Shown piece by piece: positions 22,901-34,747 of a stretch of DNA of 64,000 nt. Origin of the DNA: Epiperipatus broadwayi (Eukaryota > Onychophora > Udeonychophora > Euonychophora > Peripatidae). Where the stretch lies: assembly GCA_028023455.1 (NCBI GenBank), contig JAQFVV010000042.1, forward strand, positions 6,841,922-6,905,921. The letters run 5' to 3'. The position numbers and the translations under genes are program-made. Position 1 is the first letter of the stretch, and the number at the start of each line of letters is the position of its first letter. The notes under the pieces are model-generated. The model saw only the letters and a program-made list of their open reading frames with translations. It made no database searches and had not been told where the DNA came from.

Positions 22901-25900
22901 TTGTTTGTAAACTTTTATATTATTTCCAGTAAATAAAATTATAGGTCATAATTTTTCCAAATAAATCTTTAATTGATCAATTAAGTTAGTCAGAAGCTCC
23001 CATATAAACGTTATTTTTTATATCACAAGATTAGAAACTTATTGCCAGACTAATACATTTGTGAAATCTCACTACCGGACTAATGCACAAGGTACCCAGA
23101 TATATATAATTCAGATTTGTTTTATGACATATATTCCGAATGTGTAAATATCTATGATACAAATTAATAAAAAAAAAAAAAAATAGATAAATAACAATAA
23201 AAAAAGATAAAAAATAATAATAAAGTTAATTATATATATAAAAAGAAATTATTTATTTTCTTTTTTAATTGATAAAGATAAAAGAATAATAGAAATAGAT
23301 AAAATGCTAAAAATCATCTCTTCATTTAAAAAAAACAACAAATAAATAAATGAATTGTGATATAGAAAAGTTAAGTGATGGTATTAATTTGATTCATTGG
23401 AAACATTGAATTTTAATTTTAACATTAAACTTAGAAAACTTAGGAATGTTTTCTAATGATAAAATATTAACTTACCACCAACTATTAGTGTTCTAATGGA
23501 GCTATATTAAAACTTTCTACTAAATTTTATTTTGAAACTAGCCAAAATATTTAAACTTATATAATATAATTTTTTTAATATATATTTATGTTTTATTTCT
23601 TCATGCATTCCTATATAAGCCAATTTTGTAAATATGTAATAATTTTCGATGTTTTTAGTATAATAAACTTATATAATTAATTAGAAAATTAAAAACTGTG
23701 AAGCAATTACTCCAGCTAATTTACTTATGATATTTTTGCAGTACCTAGTGGATGCACTGTGAACTAAAAACAAAAAATTTAGATAGTAATTTTATCATTA
23801 TTATTAATTTTTAATTTAAAGAATTTTTTATTTATTTTTTGAAAATATAGGATTACTGCATATATATATATACTAAAATGAATTATTTTTTTGTATTGTC
23901 ATATTTATCAATTATGTTCAAAATATTTATATGTATTTTATATTTAGAATTATAATTTTTTAACATATTATTAAAAGTATTAAAATAATTTTCCCTTTTT
24001 TTGTTGGTTTTCTGTATCTTTTATTTATATAAATTATTTCCTACAATTACTGTACTTTTAAATGCTTTTATTGATTTTGAAAATGTGTTTCTTTATTAAC
24101 TTTTAATCTTTTTCAAATTAGAATGAAAATTTAAAATCAAAGTTTTAGTATATTTAAATTCAATAGAATTGCTTGAAAATTGATATATAACTAAGTTATA
24201 ATATCCTAATCCATTTGAAACATGTATCTTTTCAGTATGTCAACTAGTTAGGTAGATATGGAACAGAGGGCAGGAAAAATATAAAAAATATTCAATAATT
24301 TGAAGTTTTGCAGTTAACTTAGAATTTTTATTTGTTTTAAATAATAGTTGCGAGAGGGCAGTTTAATTTTTTTTCTTTCAATTTAATATTTTTTAAACGA
24401 TTTTAAACTCAATGTGTATATCATATTTAGTATGTGTACATAATTATATATGTATAATAAATCAATAACTAAGTTTTCTATTTAAAATTGTTTCCATTTT
24501 TATTTTAAAACAATTGTTGTTTTTTTTTTTAAAGAAAAAAACTAAAAAAAAAATCACATTATTTAAAACAATTACGAAAAGTTAAAAAAAAAAATTGTGA
24601 TTTTTTTAAGCATTTTTTTAAAAAAAACTTAAAATAAAAATAAATCTATCACTTTAAATCGAAAATTTAGCTACTGATTTATTACATATATAATTGTATC
24701 ACAGAATAAATATAATATATGCATTAAGAATACTCGCAAATATATGTTATAAAACATATATATATAGATGTTACATATACTTTAATAATTAAAAAAAAAA
24801 TTATGAAGAAAAAAAAAAAGCTTAAAAATAGATTTTAAGAATGAATTTAAAATATTGTGTCAGATTTTGTTTTTGAGATTTGTTTTATTAAGAATAATGG
24901 TAGGGAAAGAGAATCCTGTTTAGATAAAGATTCACATCTTGTCTTTTTAATATTGAATTTAAAAAAAAGGGAAATAAATGTTTTTTTAAAAAAAGAAATT
25001 ATTAAAAGAGTTTAAAATAGAACTAAAATTTTCAATAAATTAATTAATTAAGGTAATCTTGGTAACTATTTCATTGGCAGGAATGCACTTAAATTTTGGA
25101 AAGATTTCTGGCCGATGAGATAATAGATTAATCTAGAAAAGATTAGATAAATACATTTTAATGAAACACTAAAAACTAAAATTTTGATAAAAGCGGATAA
25201 TAGGAGAGGTAGGTATAAAAGTGGCAGTTTGTCTATTGTTATTGATTATTACTCAAATTTCGTGTGTGGCATATTCAACAAAATTGTCAGAGAATCAGTT
25301 ATTTCTAACTACATAAAATAGAAAAGTAAAGGACCAACATGCGTTGCTAAAAAACTTCAGGAGTGTTTATCTAGGCTTCATGCCCCGGGTCCCTGGCACC
25401 ATCAGTTTGTCCTGTGATCAATGTCTCTACTGTAGTAAAAGACTGCCACATATTCTCTCCTATTGACATTCAGAAGCATGGAAAGAAACTAAGAAAATCA
25501 TCACTGATGACTGAATGGCCAGCTATGAGAAGCAGCAGAAATGGAAAGGACCACAAACCATGGAAAGGAAATATGCTAACTGCCAAAAAGATGACATCAT
25601 TTCTCTGTTAAGAAAACCTAGGTAAATATAAACATTTTAAGTTGAAAATCAAAAGGCTAGACATTATTAAGAAAACCTGTACTATTAAAAGGAAGGACAA
25701 TCAATATTATAAATGATACTTAAGGTTAAATAATTATTGTGTGGGTATTTTATTGGATTGCTTATAAATATGTTATTGAAATATTTAATCGATTGGTATA
25801 TATGTAGGAATAAAAAGTGTTTATTTAAATATTGTTTAGTCTCTTTTCTCTCTTCTTTACCTGTGTCACCTTGATTATATGATCTTGTCATGTACTCATT

Positions 25901-26670
25901 ATTAATGCGCTGGGTCCCCTGTTTGAGATGTTGAAGCTAGCCTGGGTAAGTCTCAAGTGCTGGGTTCATTTGTCTTTCGTCCAGGTATGCCAGCTATATA
26001 AGGTTTATATGGCCGGATGACGCCTGAGTTTCATCTCAAAACAAATAAAATTGCCTTGGATGATTGGTATTGTTCCAGAAGTATGGAGTGGTGCTGTGAT
26101 CAGGAAAAATGGTCAGGGCTGTGTGTTGTGTAACCTAGATCTGGTCATAGGTGTCATTGATAGTTAATCTATCAATGATATTCTACCCCTTTGCTTGAAT
26201 GTGCGATCACTGGGACATAGATGTGAACTTTTAAATCAATAGAAATAATGTACGTTGATAAAGATACATAGTCAATTAACAAATGTAGGCAGTTAATTTG
26301 AATAATAATTTAATAAATCAAATGCAGTGAATAATATTAATCAGTTAATAAATAATTAATAATCTTTATTTTATAAATTTCCTGTGATTGTTACAATATA
26401 TATTAACTTACTTCAGAAATATCTATGACTTCTATATTCTATATGTGTGATATTGATTTAGAGTAAAATTATGTATTAAGTGAAGTTCGCAATATATTCA
26501 CATATATTGTTATATACACATACTAAATATGATAAATATATAAGGGATGTTACATTTTAACTTTTAGCAGAAATATCTAGTGATATATATATCAACTATA
26601 GTTGTTAAGTCAATTTAAAGTATGTTATAGTTTTACATTTTCATTTACTAAGGCCTATATTAAAAACTTT
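19928..26670. other. First part of LDAF1 intron, AT-rich
   Basis: A large intron segment, very AT-rich, with (TA)n and A/T homopolymers (for example 22474, 23166, 24515-24620). 25250-25640 and 25890-26190 are noticeably less AT-rich and look like old inserted elements of unknown type. The 65-aa frame at 25414-25611 lies in the first of these and matches nothing I know. Confidence 0.45.
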
Positions 26671-26674
26671 AAAA

Positions 26675-26983
26675 ATAATAGATAAAAATTTTTTTTATAT
26701 TAAATGCTTTTATTGATTATACACTAAAAAGAAATAAAATAATTATTTCTTCACCCGCAATTGAACTTTTTTGATTTAACTTGAAATAAAAGCATGGGGG
26801 GGGGGGGCAGAAGCGATTGACTTAATTAATTTCTGCTCCCTCCACCCCACCCATGCATTTATTTCAAGCTAAATCTAAAAACTCCAATTGGGTTAAAGAA
26901 ACAATTATTTTATTTCTTTTTTTAGTGCACAATTAATAAAAGCATTTAATATAAAAAAAATTTTTTTTATATTTTTTATTATT
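26675..26983. mobile_element. Foldback element in LDAF1 intron
   Basis: Two arms of roughly 130-140 bp are inverted copies: 'ttttttttatattaaatgct' on the left pairs with 'agcatttaatataaaaaaaa' on the right. The hairpin tip carries G12 (26796-26807) opposite a C-rich tract (26837-26857). There is no coding capacity. It may be a MITE or another foldback repeat. I see no clear target duplication. Confidence 0.7.
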
Positions 26984-27899
26984 TAATTAGTGAGGTAAAT
27001 GCCACATATAATTACTATTGGAAATTGATTAATTTTAAAATTCATAATTTTTGAATATTGAAATTTTTGATCATTGAAAAAAGTTTTTAATACTAAATTT
27101 GTTGCTTCTTATATTTTGAATATTAAAGTGTTGGTCTTTCTTTTGATAAATTTATTAAATGTTTTGTAATTAATGTTATGAATGTATAATTAAATTTTAT
27201 TTGCATTTTATAAATATATATTATGTAAATGACCATTTTTGTTTTTATTTGTGTATGTTCTCTTTCAGAAAACAGATTGAGTTATCTAGGCAATAGAATT
27301 TGTTTAGTTTATACTATCAATATTTAATTAATTTGTTTTAATGTATTTCTGATATTATATATCACTATTTTAATATGTTTTAATTCAATAACATTGGTGA
27401 TATCTTCATTATTATTTAATTATAGTCTCTATAAAATCATTGATTTTTAATTTATAATTCACATTTGTTCTTTGTCTATATTAATAACTTATAAAAACAA
27501 TTGTGAAAAAAATATCAGTATTAAAAATAAAACAGTAAGCACAAAAATAAATAATATTATATTTAATATGAACTAAATGTATATAAAAAAAAACTTAAAA
27601 AAATCAAAAAAACATACTGTATAATAAGTATATTAATTATAAAAACAATATCACTGATAAAATTAGTGGAATAGATAATTGCATAGAATTTAAAAATTTT
27701 ATGCAAAAAATCTAAACTATGTCAGACAAGAAAAAAAAAACGTATTAAAAAAATAAATCACCTTAAGATGAACACTAAAAAAGGATATTGACTATATAAG
27801 TGATATATCAATAATTAATTATACCAATAATTTCTTTATAAAAAAAAAGAAATTCTATTATTGAAAAAACAACAAACAAATCAAATTTAAATACCATGC

Positions 27900-29315
27900 A
27901 AATCACTTTCAAGTGAAGGAAGATTGCAAGAATTGGAAGATTGGACTTTGTGAAGTTAGAAGAAAAGGTGAGGAGACGATTTAAAAAGTGAACATGTATT
28001 CTATCTACTACAAAGGCACATATATTGGAGATGCAAGTGGAGTAGGATTCATTATAAATAAAAAGTGGAATAACAATATTGTGGAGATTGAGGGTCTTTC
28101 GGACCGAGTGGCAAGATTAGTTATTCAACTTAATAGCAGATACCAAATGAAGATAATTCAGGTTTATGTCCAACAAGTTCTCATAGTGATGAAGTAGTTG
28201 AAGATTTTTATATGGATGTACAAAAAGTCTTTTGATCAGACTAAACAACATTTTAAAATTGTTATGGGAGACTTTAATGCTAGAATTGGTAAACAAATGA
28301 AAAAGCTGCACATGAATTTGGTTATGGTAATAGAAATGAGATAGGACATAGACTTGTAGAATTTTCAGAAAAAGAAAAACTTTATATTATGAATTTTTTT
28401 TTTTGAGAAAAATGTTAAAAGGAAATGGATAAGGAAGCATCCAAATGAAGATATAATAGAATTGGATTATATTTTGACTAATAGAATGTGCCTTCCTTTG
28501 TGGTTGGGAAGGTTTTTCAAACCTTTTTCCTGTCCTCGCTTTGTTCTGGTTGCAAACTTTTTTTTTCGGGCTTCCAGCCGCGGCCGTTGAAAATGTTTTT
28601 TTTTTGGGTTTCATGGTATGTTTTGTTTGCCGGGGTTTGCTTTGGCAGACCTTTTCTTTTCCTAAAAATAAATTTTAATAAAATATACTTTTACAATGTT
28701 GTTGAAATTTTTTATTTTGCACAATTCTGAGGCATTATACCTTGGGGCTTATTGGGGTCGAAATATCAAGTGTTAAATAAGAGTTTCATATAGAAAAATT
28801 AAATATATGGGATTTTTATATATATTTCAAGATTATAATATCCTTCATAAATTTAACACAGGAAGTGATCATCAATTATTAAGATACGTGTTAATGCAAA
28901 ACTAGAGAGACAGAAATCAATAAGAAAAACTATATTTACAGTTGATATTCCTAATCTTCAGAAATATTCTAATGAATTTAAATTAGAACTTGCAAATAGT
29001 TTTCAAGTATTAGTAAATTTTGAACATCTGATTTGAATGAAATTAATAGGAGAATAATTGATACCTTTAAAAACTGCAACAAAGATAGCTGGTAGAAAAA
29101 AGTAGAAATTGACCAATAAAATTTCTACTGAGACTAGAGAATTTATGAAGAAAAGAAGGGAATTTGAAAATATATAAAAATGATGCATTAAGGATTGAAT
29201 ATCTCTAATTTTGTAAAATGGTGTGAAAAAGAGTTGATAATGATATAAGAAAGTATAATTGTGAAATAGCAAGGAAATCTGTGGAAGAGAATCAAAATCT
29301 CAAGAGTATATAACA
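27900..29315 (+). pseudogene. RTE-type LINE: endonuclease region, degraded
   Basis: This encodes an apurinic-like endonuclease of an RTE-clade non-LTR retrotransposon, readable across several frameshifts. Readable blocks are YYKGTYIGDASGVGFIINKK (28000-28060), GLSDRVARLVIQLNSRYQMK, VMGDFNARIGKQ (28262-28295), GYGNRNEIGHRLVEFSEKEK, IIELDYILTNR (to about 28485) and, after an insertion, KFNTGSDHQL (about 28855-28880). MGDFNARIG and the GSDHxL motif are the diagnostic nuclease blocks. The linker towards the RT (NDIRKYNCEIARKSVEEN) ends at 29315, where a Merlin-like element interrupts it. Many stops and shifts mean it is inactive. It lies in the sense direction inside the LDAF1 intron. Confidence 0.82.
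28485..28800. mobile_element. Unidentified insertion in the LINE endonuclease
   Basis: About 300 bases with quite different composition (G/T-rich, including 'cagccgcggccgttg') split the LINE reading frame between ILTNR and the KFNTGSDHQL block. Its right part contains 'ttggggtcgaaatatcaag', similar to the hammerhead-like ends of the Penelope family at 3912. The minus-strand frame (Lys/Pro-rich, 28387-28614) crosses the border and is not trusted. Confidence 0.5.
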
Positions 29316-29323
29316 ATATTTTG

Positions 29324-31308
29324 GGTATTTGTAAACTATTCACTGTACAGCCTGTGTTGGCGCTGTTTCTGTGTAAAAACACAGAATTATACCGCTTTTG
29401 CGGCTGAACCTACGGCTAATATACGAGTGATCATTAATATACGAGTAGATCGTATGTAGTGGTTATAATACGCGGCCAATTCTTCCGCGTATCAATAAAA
29501 CTACATCTACTAACAATACTATGAGCGTATAGTTTGCTGTTGATTTCGTTGCGGGTTGAAATCCTATGCATATTGACAAAATTTGTATTGTTGCTAGAAT
29601 TTAAGATGAGAGTGTGAGCATTATCATCTTTTTCAAGTGTTTATTTGTTGATGTTTATGATTTTCTGTATTTCCCAACTGAAAGATTTTTGCATACTAGT
29701 AATTTTCAGCGTATTATTGATATTTGTCAAAATTTTTTTTTTTGGCTAATTTTGGCTTTTTTGGGAGTCAAAAAAGACAAAATAAAATTTCTCTAGCTCT
29801 CTGGCAGACGATTTGAGTTGTTTGCGGAAAAATACCGTTTCTGTCGTGACTCGGACGAGAGTTGAAAAAGAAGAACAAAATGTCTACCACGTTATTACAT
29901 TTGTGGGACGTCCCAAACAGAGAAAGTGAGGCGGTTGCATTTTTGCAAGCCCAAAACATCCTGCCATTCGTTACAGTTGAATTAGTTCAGTCATATGTGG
30001 TTAATAAATTTATTTTCTGGAAAGAATTTGTTTTGTTTACGATTATTTTTATCTGTAAATCATGTAATTAACACCCAGAATGACAGTGTTAAAAAGGGGC
30101 GGCGTAGTTTGTTGGACATCTCTTGATTGATTGATTTTTTTTTTTAAAAAAAAAAAACTTCTTCTTTTGATATACCTATTCATTCCATTTAGAAGCAAAA
30201 AGAGGTTTTCTTGTTGTTGTTTTAAATCAATAAACAGCACGTTAAGTAGATTTTAAAAATGAACCCGAGCTAATTTTTGTTGTTAAAAAAATAAAAATAT
30301 CGGACGTTTTATTTGTTATGAAAACAAAAAATCTTTAACAAACTTGTACAACTCTTAAAAAAGATAAATAAATAAATCCACAGAATGTAACAAAAACGGT
30401 TAACATATATATTTTTTGTGTTAAAAAAACAATACCGCGATTGAATTTTTGTTTTTTGTTTTTGACGTTTTATTTGTTATTATTAAAAAAAGCAAAAAAT
30501 CAAAATCTGCCGCCAAAAAAAAACAACAACCTGTATTTATAAATCTAAGAGAAAAAAGAAGTCCCGTTTTATTTATTAGTATTAAAAAAAGAAAAAAGTC
30601 AAAACCCCGTTTTATTTGTTATTATTAAAAAACAAAAAAAATCAAACACGCCACCCAAAAAAAAAACCTCCGTATTTATAAATGTAAGATAAAATACCAA
30701 ACAATTCTTTTTGTTTATAAGTAAATACGGATATCTGAGGCGGAGTTTGTCTGACAGGTTTGAATTTTTTTTGCTAAATCAATCAACAGCAACCCCCAGC
30801 ATTTTTAACGTAATTCAAAAAGAAAGTGTTGATTCTAATTTTAAATAACAACAACAAAAAAAAATAAAGTCGTATGTAAAGCAAATTGTGTATATTTGAG
30901 ATATTCCAAAAAAAAGTTAAAACTGTTCCTTATACTTTGAAATGTATCAAATCCAAAACAAAACAAAAAAAAGATGTCTGTAAAAAAGAAACAGTAGATT
31001 TAGAATGCCCCCCCCCCCCAATAAAGGCGTATGTCAAAAATTATTTACTTTTGAGATCCAAAAAAAAGGTCAAACTGTCCATTATAGTTTTAAATTTATC
31101 AAATGAAAACCAAAAAAAATAATAATTATGTCCAAAACAAACAACAACAATATATTAAAAAGCAAAAAAAATTACAGCCGTATGTCAAAATACGATCTAT
31201 TAGATAAAAAAACAACAACATTCTAGCGGCCCGGTAATGTTATATTGCTCTGTTTTTAACAAGCAACTGCGCCACCAAAGGCTGCACAGTTAATAGTTTA
31301 CAAATACC
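29324..31308. mobile_element. Merlin-like DNA transposon, 1,985 bp, non-autonomous
   Basis: Terminal inverted repeats begin GGTATTTGTAAACTATT at both ends and continue for about 45 bases with few mismatches. They are flanked by a perfect 8-bp duplication ATATTTTG (29316-29323 and 31309-31316). An 8-bp TSD with GGNNNT termini fits the Merlin superfamily. Near the left end are three GC-rich hairpins, for example ATACGCGG...CCGCGTAT at about 29470-29495. Next comes a transposase N-terminal remnant, then an A-rich tract of decaying tandem repeats ('ccgttttatttgttattatt' type, 30300-30700; 'cgtatgt' type, 30870-31200). Confidence 0.85.
29880..30071 (+). pseudogene. Merlin-type transposase N-terminal remnant
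   Basis: The frame MSTTLLHLWDVPNRESEAVA followed by FLQAQNILP resembles, from memory, the start of Merlin/IS1016-like transposases (a helical LWDVPNxExxAxxFLQ block). After about 30 codons the resemblance is lost and a stop follows. The DDE catalytic domain is absent, so the element cannot move itself. The assignment rests mostly on the TIR and TSD evidence around it. Confidence 0.5.
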
Positions 31309-31316
31309 ATATTTTG

Positions 31317-32890
31317 GTATTGATAGGAAACATATCCGCAATAAGAAAAAAAGGTGAAACTATTACTAAAAAGAGAGATGACATCATGAAATGGGTAGAA
31401 GAGTTCTAGCAAGAAATATATAATAATAAAGAACAAGTACCTCCTACATCTATTATATCTTCTGAATTGCCCAGGATTTTAAATGAAGTGAGACATGCAG
31501 CTAAATTTATGAAGAAGGGCAAAGTTCCAGATAATGATGGAATTATAATTGATATATTAAAAGCAGGGAGAAGAAATAGAAATTTTTTTGCCAAAGTTAT
31601 ATACCAAATGTTAAAGATGTACCAAATGATTGGAAGAATGTAGTATTAATATATAAAAAAGATGATAAAGAAGATATCAGAAATTGCAGACCTATCAGTC
31701 TTTTATCAGTTTTATACAAAAATACAACTCATCTACAGAGAGCATTGGATTTCAACCAACCAAAAGAACAATCTGGATTTAAAAGTGGTTTTAATACAGT
31801 AGAGATTCAAGTATTGAGAGAAGTTATAGAAAGGACAAATGAGTATAAGTTACCATTATGGTTTTGATTTGATATTTGATTCTATAAGTATTTATTCAGT
31901 GATTACAGCATTGGATCATCAAGTAAACCCAGGATATTGTCATATTTTGAAGAATATTTATAAAAATTCAACAGCAATAATTAGATTACATAATGATACA
32001 ACATTGAGAAGGCTGTATGTAAATCAGGGTGATTCCATATCTCCAACACTTATTAAAGAAGTATTTTGTGGATTAAAATGGAAGGTAAAGGAGTAAAAGT
32101 AAATGGAAAATATTTTAAGTCATTTAGATTTTGCAGATGATGTAGTTGTTTTTTTCAAACAATGCTTCAGAGCTTCAGGAAATGTTGCAAGAGTTATCAG
32201 ATGAAAGTAGGATTAAAGATGTTAAAAGTACGAAAATAATGTTCAATGGATTTTTTCAAAAGATGAAAATAAAGATTGATTATGATGAGTTAGAAGAAAT
32301 TAACAACTACAGATTCCTTGGTGAGATTATTACTACAAATGGAAACATAATGGATGAAATTAATCATAGAATTAAACTTTGTTGGAGTGCTTTTGGTAGA
32401 AATAACTTAATATTAAAAGGAAATATGCCTATGTGTTTGAAAAGGAAGATATTTAATAAATGGGTTTACCAGTTCTTACTTATGGAACTGAGACTTGGAC
32501 ACTTAATAGAAGAGCAATACAGAGACTTCAGACTACTCATAAGAAATATGGAGAGATGCATGTTAGAAATAATAAGACGAGATTGAAAATGCAATACACG
32601 GATAAGAGAACAAGCAGGTGTTATTGACATCGTTGAAAGAGAAAAGACAAGTGGAGTTGGGCTGGACATATTATTAGAAGAGATGATAATAGATGGACAA
32701 TTGAAATCTTAAATTGGATTCCAAGAGATTGTAAAAGACCCAGAAAGAGACCACGTGAGATAGATGGATGAAATAAGAATCTTGCAGGGATGATGTGGAG
32801 AAGAGAGACTAAGATCAGAAAAGATGGATTGAACTTGGAGGGATCTTCATCATGCAGTGGACTGGGAATGGTTGATGATGATAATGACCT
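31317..32890 (+). pseudogene. RTE-type LINE: reverse transcriptase region, degraded
   Basis: Continuation of the 27900 element after the Merlin insertion. Readable in several frames: KFMKKGKVPDNDGIIIDILK (31505-31570), NCRPISLLSVLYK (31680-31720), EQSGFKSGFNTVEIQVLREV, GDSISPTL (about 32028), LDFADDVVVFF (about 32123-32155; FADD is the catalytic box) and NNYRFLGEIIT. The C-terminal WSWAGHIIRRDDNRWTIEIL block precedes a 3' end with 'ggttgatgatgat'. FADD and the WAGH...RWT tail are typical of RTE/BovB-like elements. The longest intact frame is 146 codons (32146-32586). The element is not functional. Confidence 0.85.
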
Positions 32891-34290
32891 AAAATTATCC
32901 ATTTGTTATTGAATTAAAATATTAATATTAGTGTATATTAATATAGGTAGTAATAAAAATATATTAAATATTGTTACCTTATATAAAAATGGTATTAATC
33001 ATTCTTTTAATTTATAAAGTTCAAGTAAAATTTAAATAATTAGTATTTATTATTGTGATTACCTTCTTAACACCTTATGATTGAAACAAATTTTTTTAAA
33101 AACAGTTCGATGTTCAGCTATTTATTTGATTTTATCATATGATTTTAAAGTTTGTAAACTAATTTTGCCATTAAATTGGCATCCACATGATACCCAATCT
33201 AGAGCTTTCTTTGTAATATTTTGACGTCTGCTCTTCGGATAGGTTTTTACATGTTTTTATTCCATAATTCTTTATTTAATTCTATTCTAGGGCATCATAC
33301 ATCCAGAATACCACAAGTAAATGTTTATAGCGAGTTTTTTTTTCCTTCTGTAGATTTATGTATTTTTCTCCAAATGATAAACATTCTTTTGTCATGTTCT
33401 GCACTTTCATTTTGGATGGTGAGATTTTCTAGCAGAATATATTCATCTTTAGTTTTAAATTGCATACTAGTATTACTGCTTAAGACAAAACCAGTTTGTT
33501 GTGCCTTATCAGTTAAACAATCTGCTTCACTGTCCTGTTAATATTTGAGCACCATTAGTCATCTTTATGATGTAAATCTTTAAACAGTCATTAGCAGATC
33601 TCTAGAACTCAATTTTTTTAAAAAATAATTCTTAATATTATTAAATTCAAAACTATCTTATCCTTGATTGCATTCTGAAGAGTTCTAATAATATACCTTA
33701 ATTCTCTATTTAATGTTTAATTATATATTTCTCTAATCAAGTTAACATTTTGGACTTATCTGTGTTATGTTAGTCTTGATACTATTGAACTTTTTTTTCA
33801 ATAATCTATTTATCATAACATCTTATATTCTGAATTTTATTTTCTCCCCTTTAATAATGTTGTTTAAGTTTTGTTTTAAATGTATGTTGTATTATGTATA
33901 TGTTATTATGAAAATGAATGTATCTGTTTAAAGGGAAATTGATATTACTGGATAACATGCAATAACACTTAATCATCACGAGTTGTTATTATTGCTTGAC
34001 ACTCTTTAGCATAATCTAGTTTCTAAGATTATGTATATTAAGATTTTAGATCCTGTGTTTATGTGGAAATTGGTATAATGTATATATATTATTATATTAA
34101 TGCCTGAAATATTATATATATTTTATTCTTATATATTTTTTCTATCTTAATGATGTACTTAATCATTTTTTAATTTATTTTTGGAGCTGCATAAGTATTA
34201 AATGGGGATAATATATATTTTTATTATATTAATGCCTGAAATATTATACATATTTTATTCTTATATATCTTTTTTTTTCTGTTAATAATT
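32891..34290. other. Last part of LDAF1 intron
   Basis: AT-rich. 34055-34150 and 34180-34280 share 'attatattaatgcctgaaat', a local direct duplication of about 120 bases just before the acceptor. 33180-33560 is somewhat less AT-rich. Read on - it has a 67-codon open stretch without a start, which I cannot assign. Confidence 0.45.
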
Positions 34291-34293
34291 TAG

Positions 34294-34544
34294 GTACCTT
34301 AATCACTTTGGGATCATTTATTTTTGGAGGTGCAGTATTCGTAATCATTTCTGTTGCAATTGGTTTAGGCGTATGCTGTGGACTAATATGGCTTTTATTT
34401 AGTTATTTGTTTAATATAACTTGCATTTTAAAAGATAAAGCAGATGTAGTTTGGAAAGATCTCAAGCCTTTGGCTGCTTTCTTAGAAAAAAATTCTGATC
34501 CTGTTAATATTGGAAGTGAGATTCATAATGAACAGAAAGAATAA
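34294..34544 (+). CDS. LDAF1: Promethin/LDAF1 homologue, coding exon B (terminal)
   Basis: The acceptor is 'ttaataatttag' at 34293. The split codon G|GT restores Gly 87, giving ...FLEG-TLITLGSFIFGG, which matches the family's LEG-xxI-xxGG pattern. Residues 87-126 are the second hydrophobic hairpin (IISVAIGLGVCCGLIWLLF). Residues 131-169 are a charged cytosolic tail ending EIHNEQKE. The whole protein is 169 aa, close to the 161 aa of the human protein. The phase match across a 14.4-kb intron is strong evidence that the two exons belong together. Family knowledge: promethin binds seipin and relocates to the droplet surface. Nothing in the sequence shows how this gene is regulated. Confidence 0.87.
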
Positions 34545-34668
34545 AAAAAAATTGTCGAGTTTAAATAACCATCATTCCTGAGAATATAATTATTGGTACA
34601 GTTTCATGGATTTTTTAACAATCTCAGGGATAAAAAATCTTAATTTAAATGTAGCTCTTTTCTTTTTA

Positions 34669-34674
34669 AATAAA
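34669..34674 (+). promoter_or_regulatory. Poly(A) signal AATAAA of the LDAF1 gene
   Basis: Canonical hexamer about 125 bases after the stop codon. Another AATAAA-like string follows near 34724. Confidence 0.65.
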
Positions 34675-34747
34675 CAAAATTATTTTATATATAGTTTTAA
34701 TTAATCTTTTTTTTGCTTAAAAAAATAAATAATGAAGATATATTTAT

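Noticed and set aside
33180-33560. A 106-codon frame on + and a 67-codon open stretch on - in the LDAF1 intron
   Set aside because: Neither has a recognisable motif or convincing splice context. It is probably an old transposon fragment.
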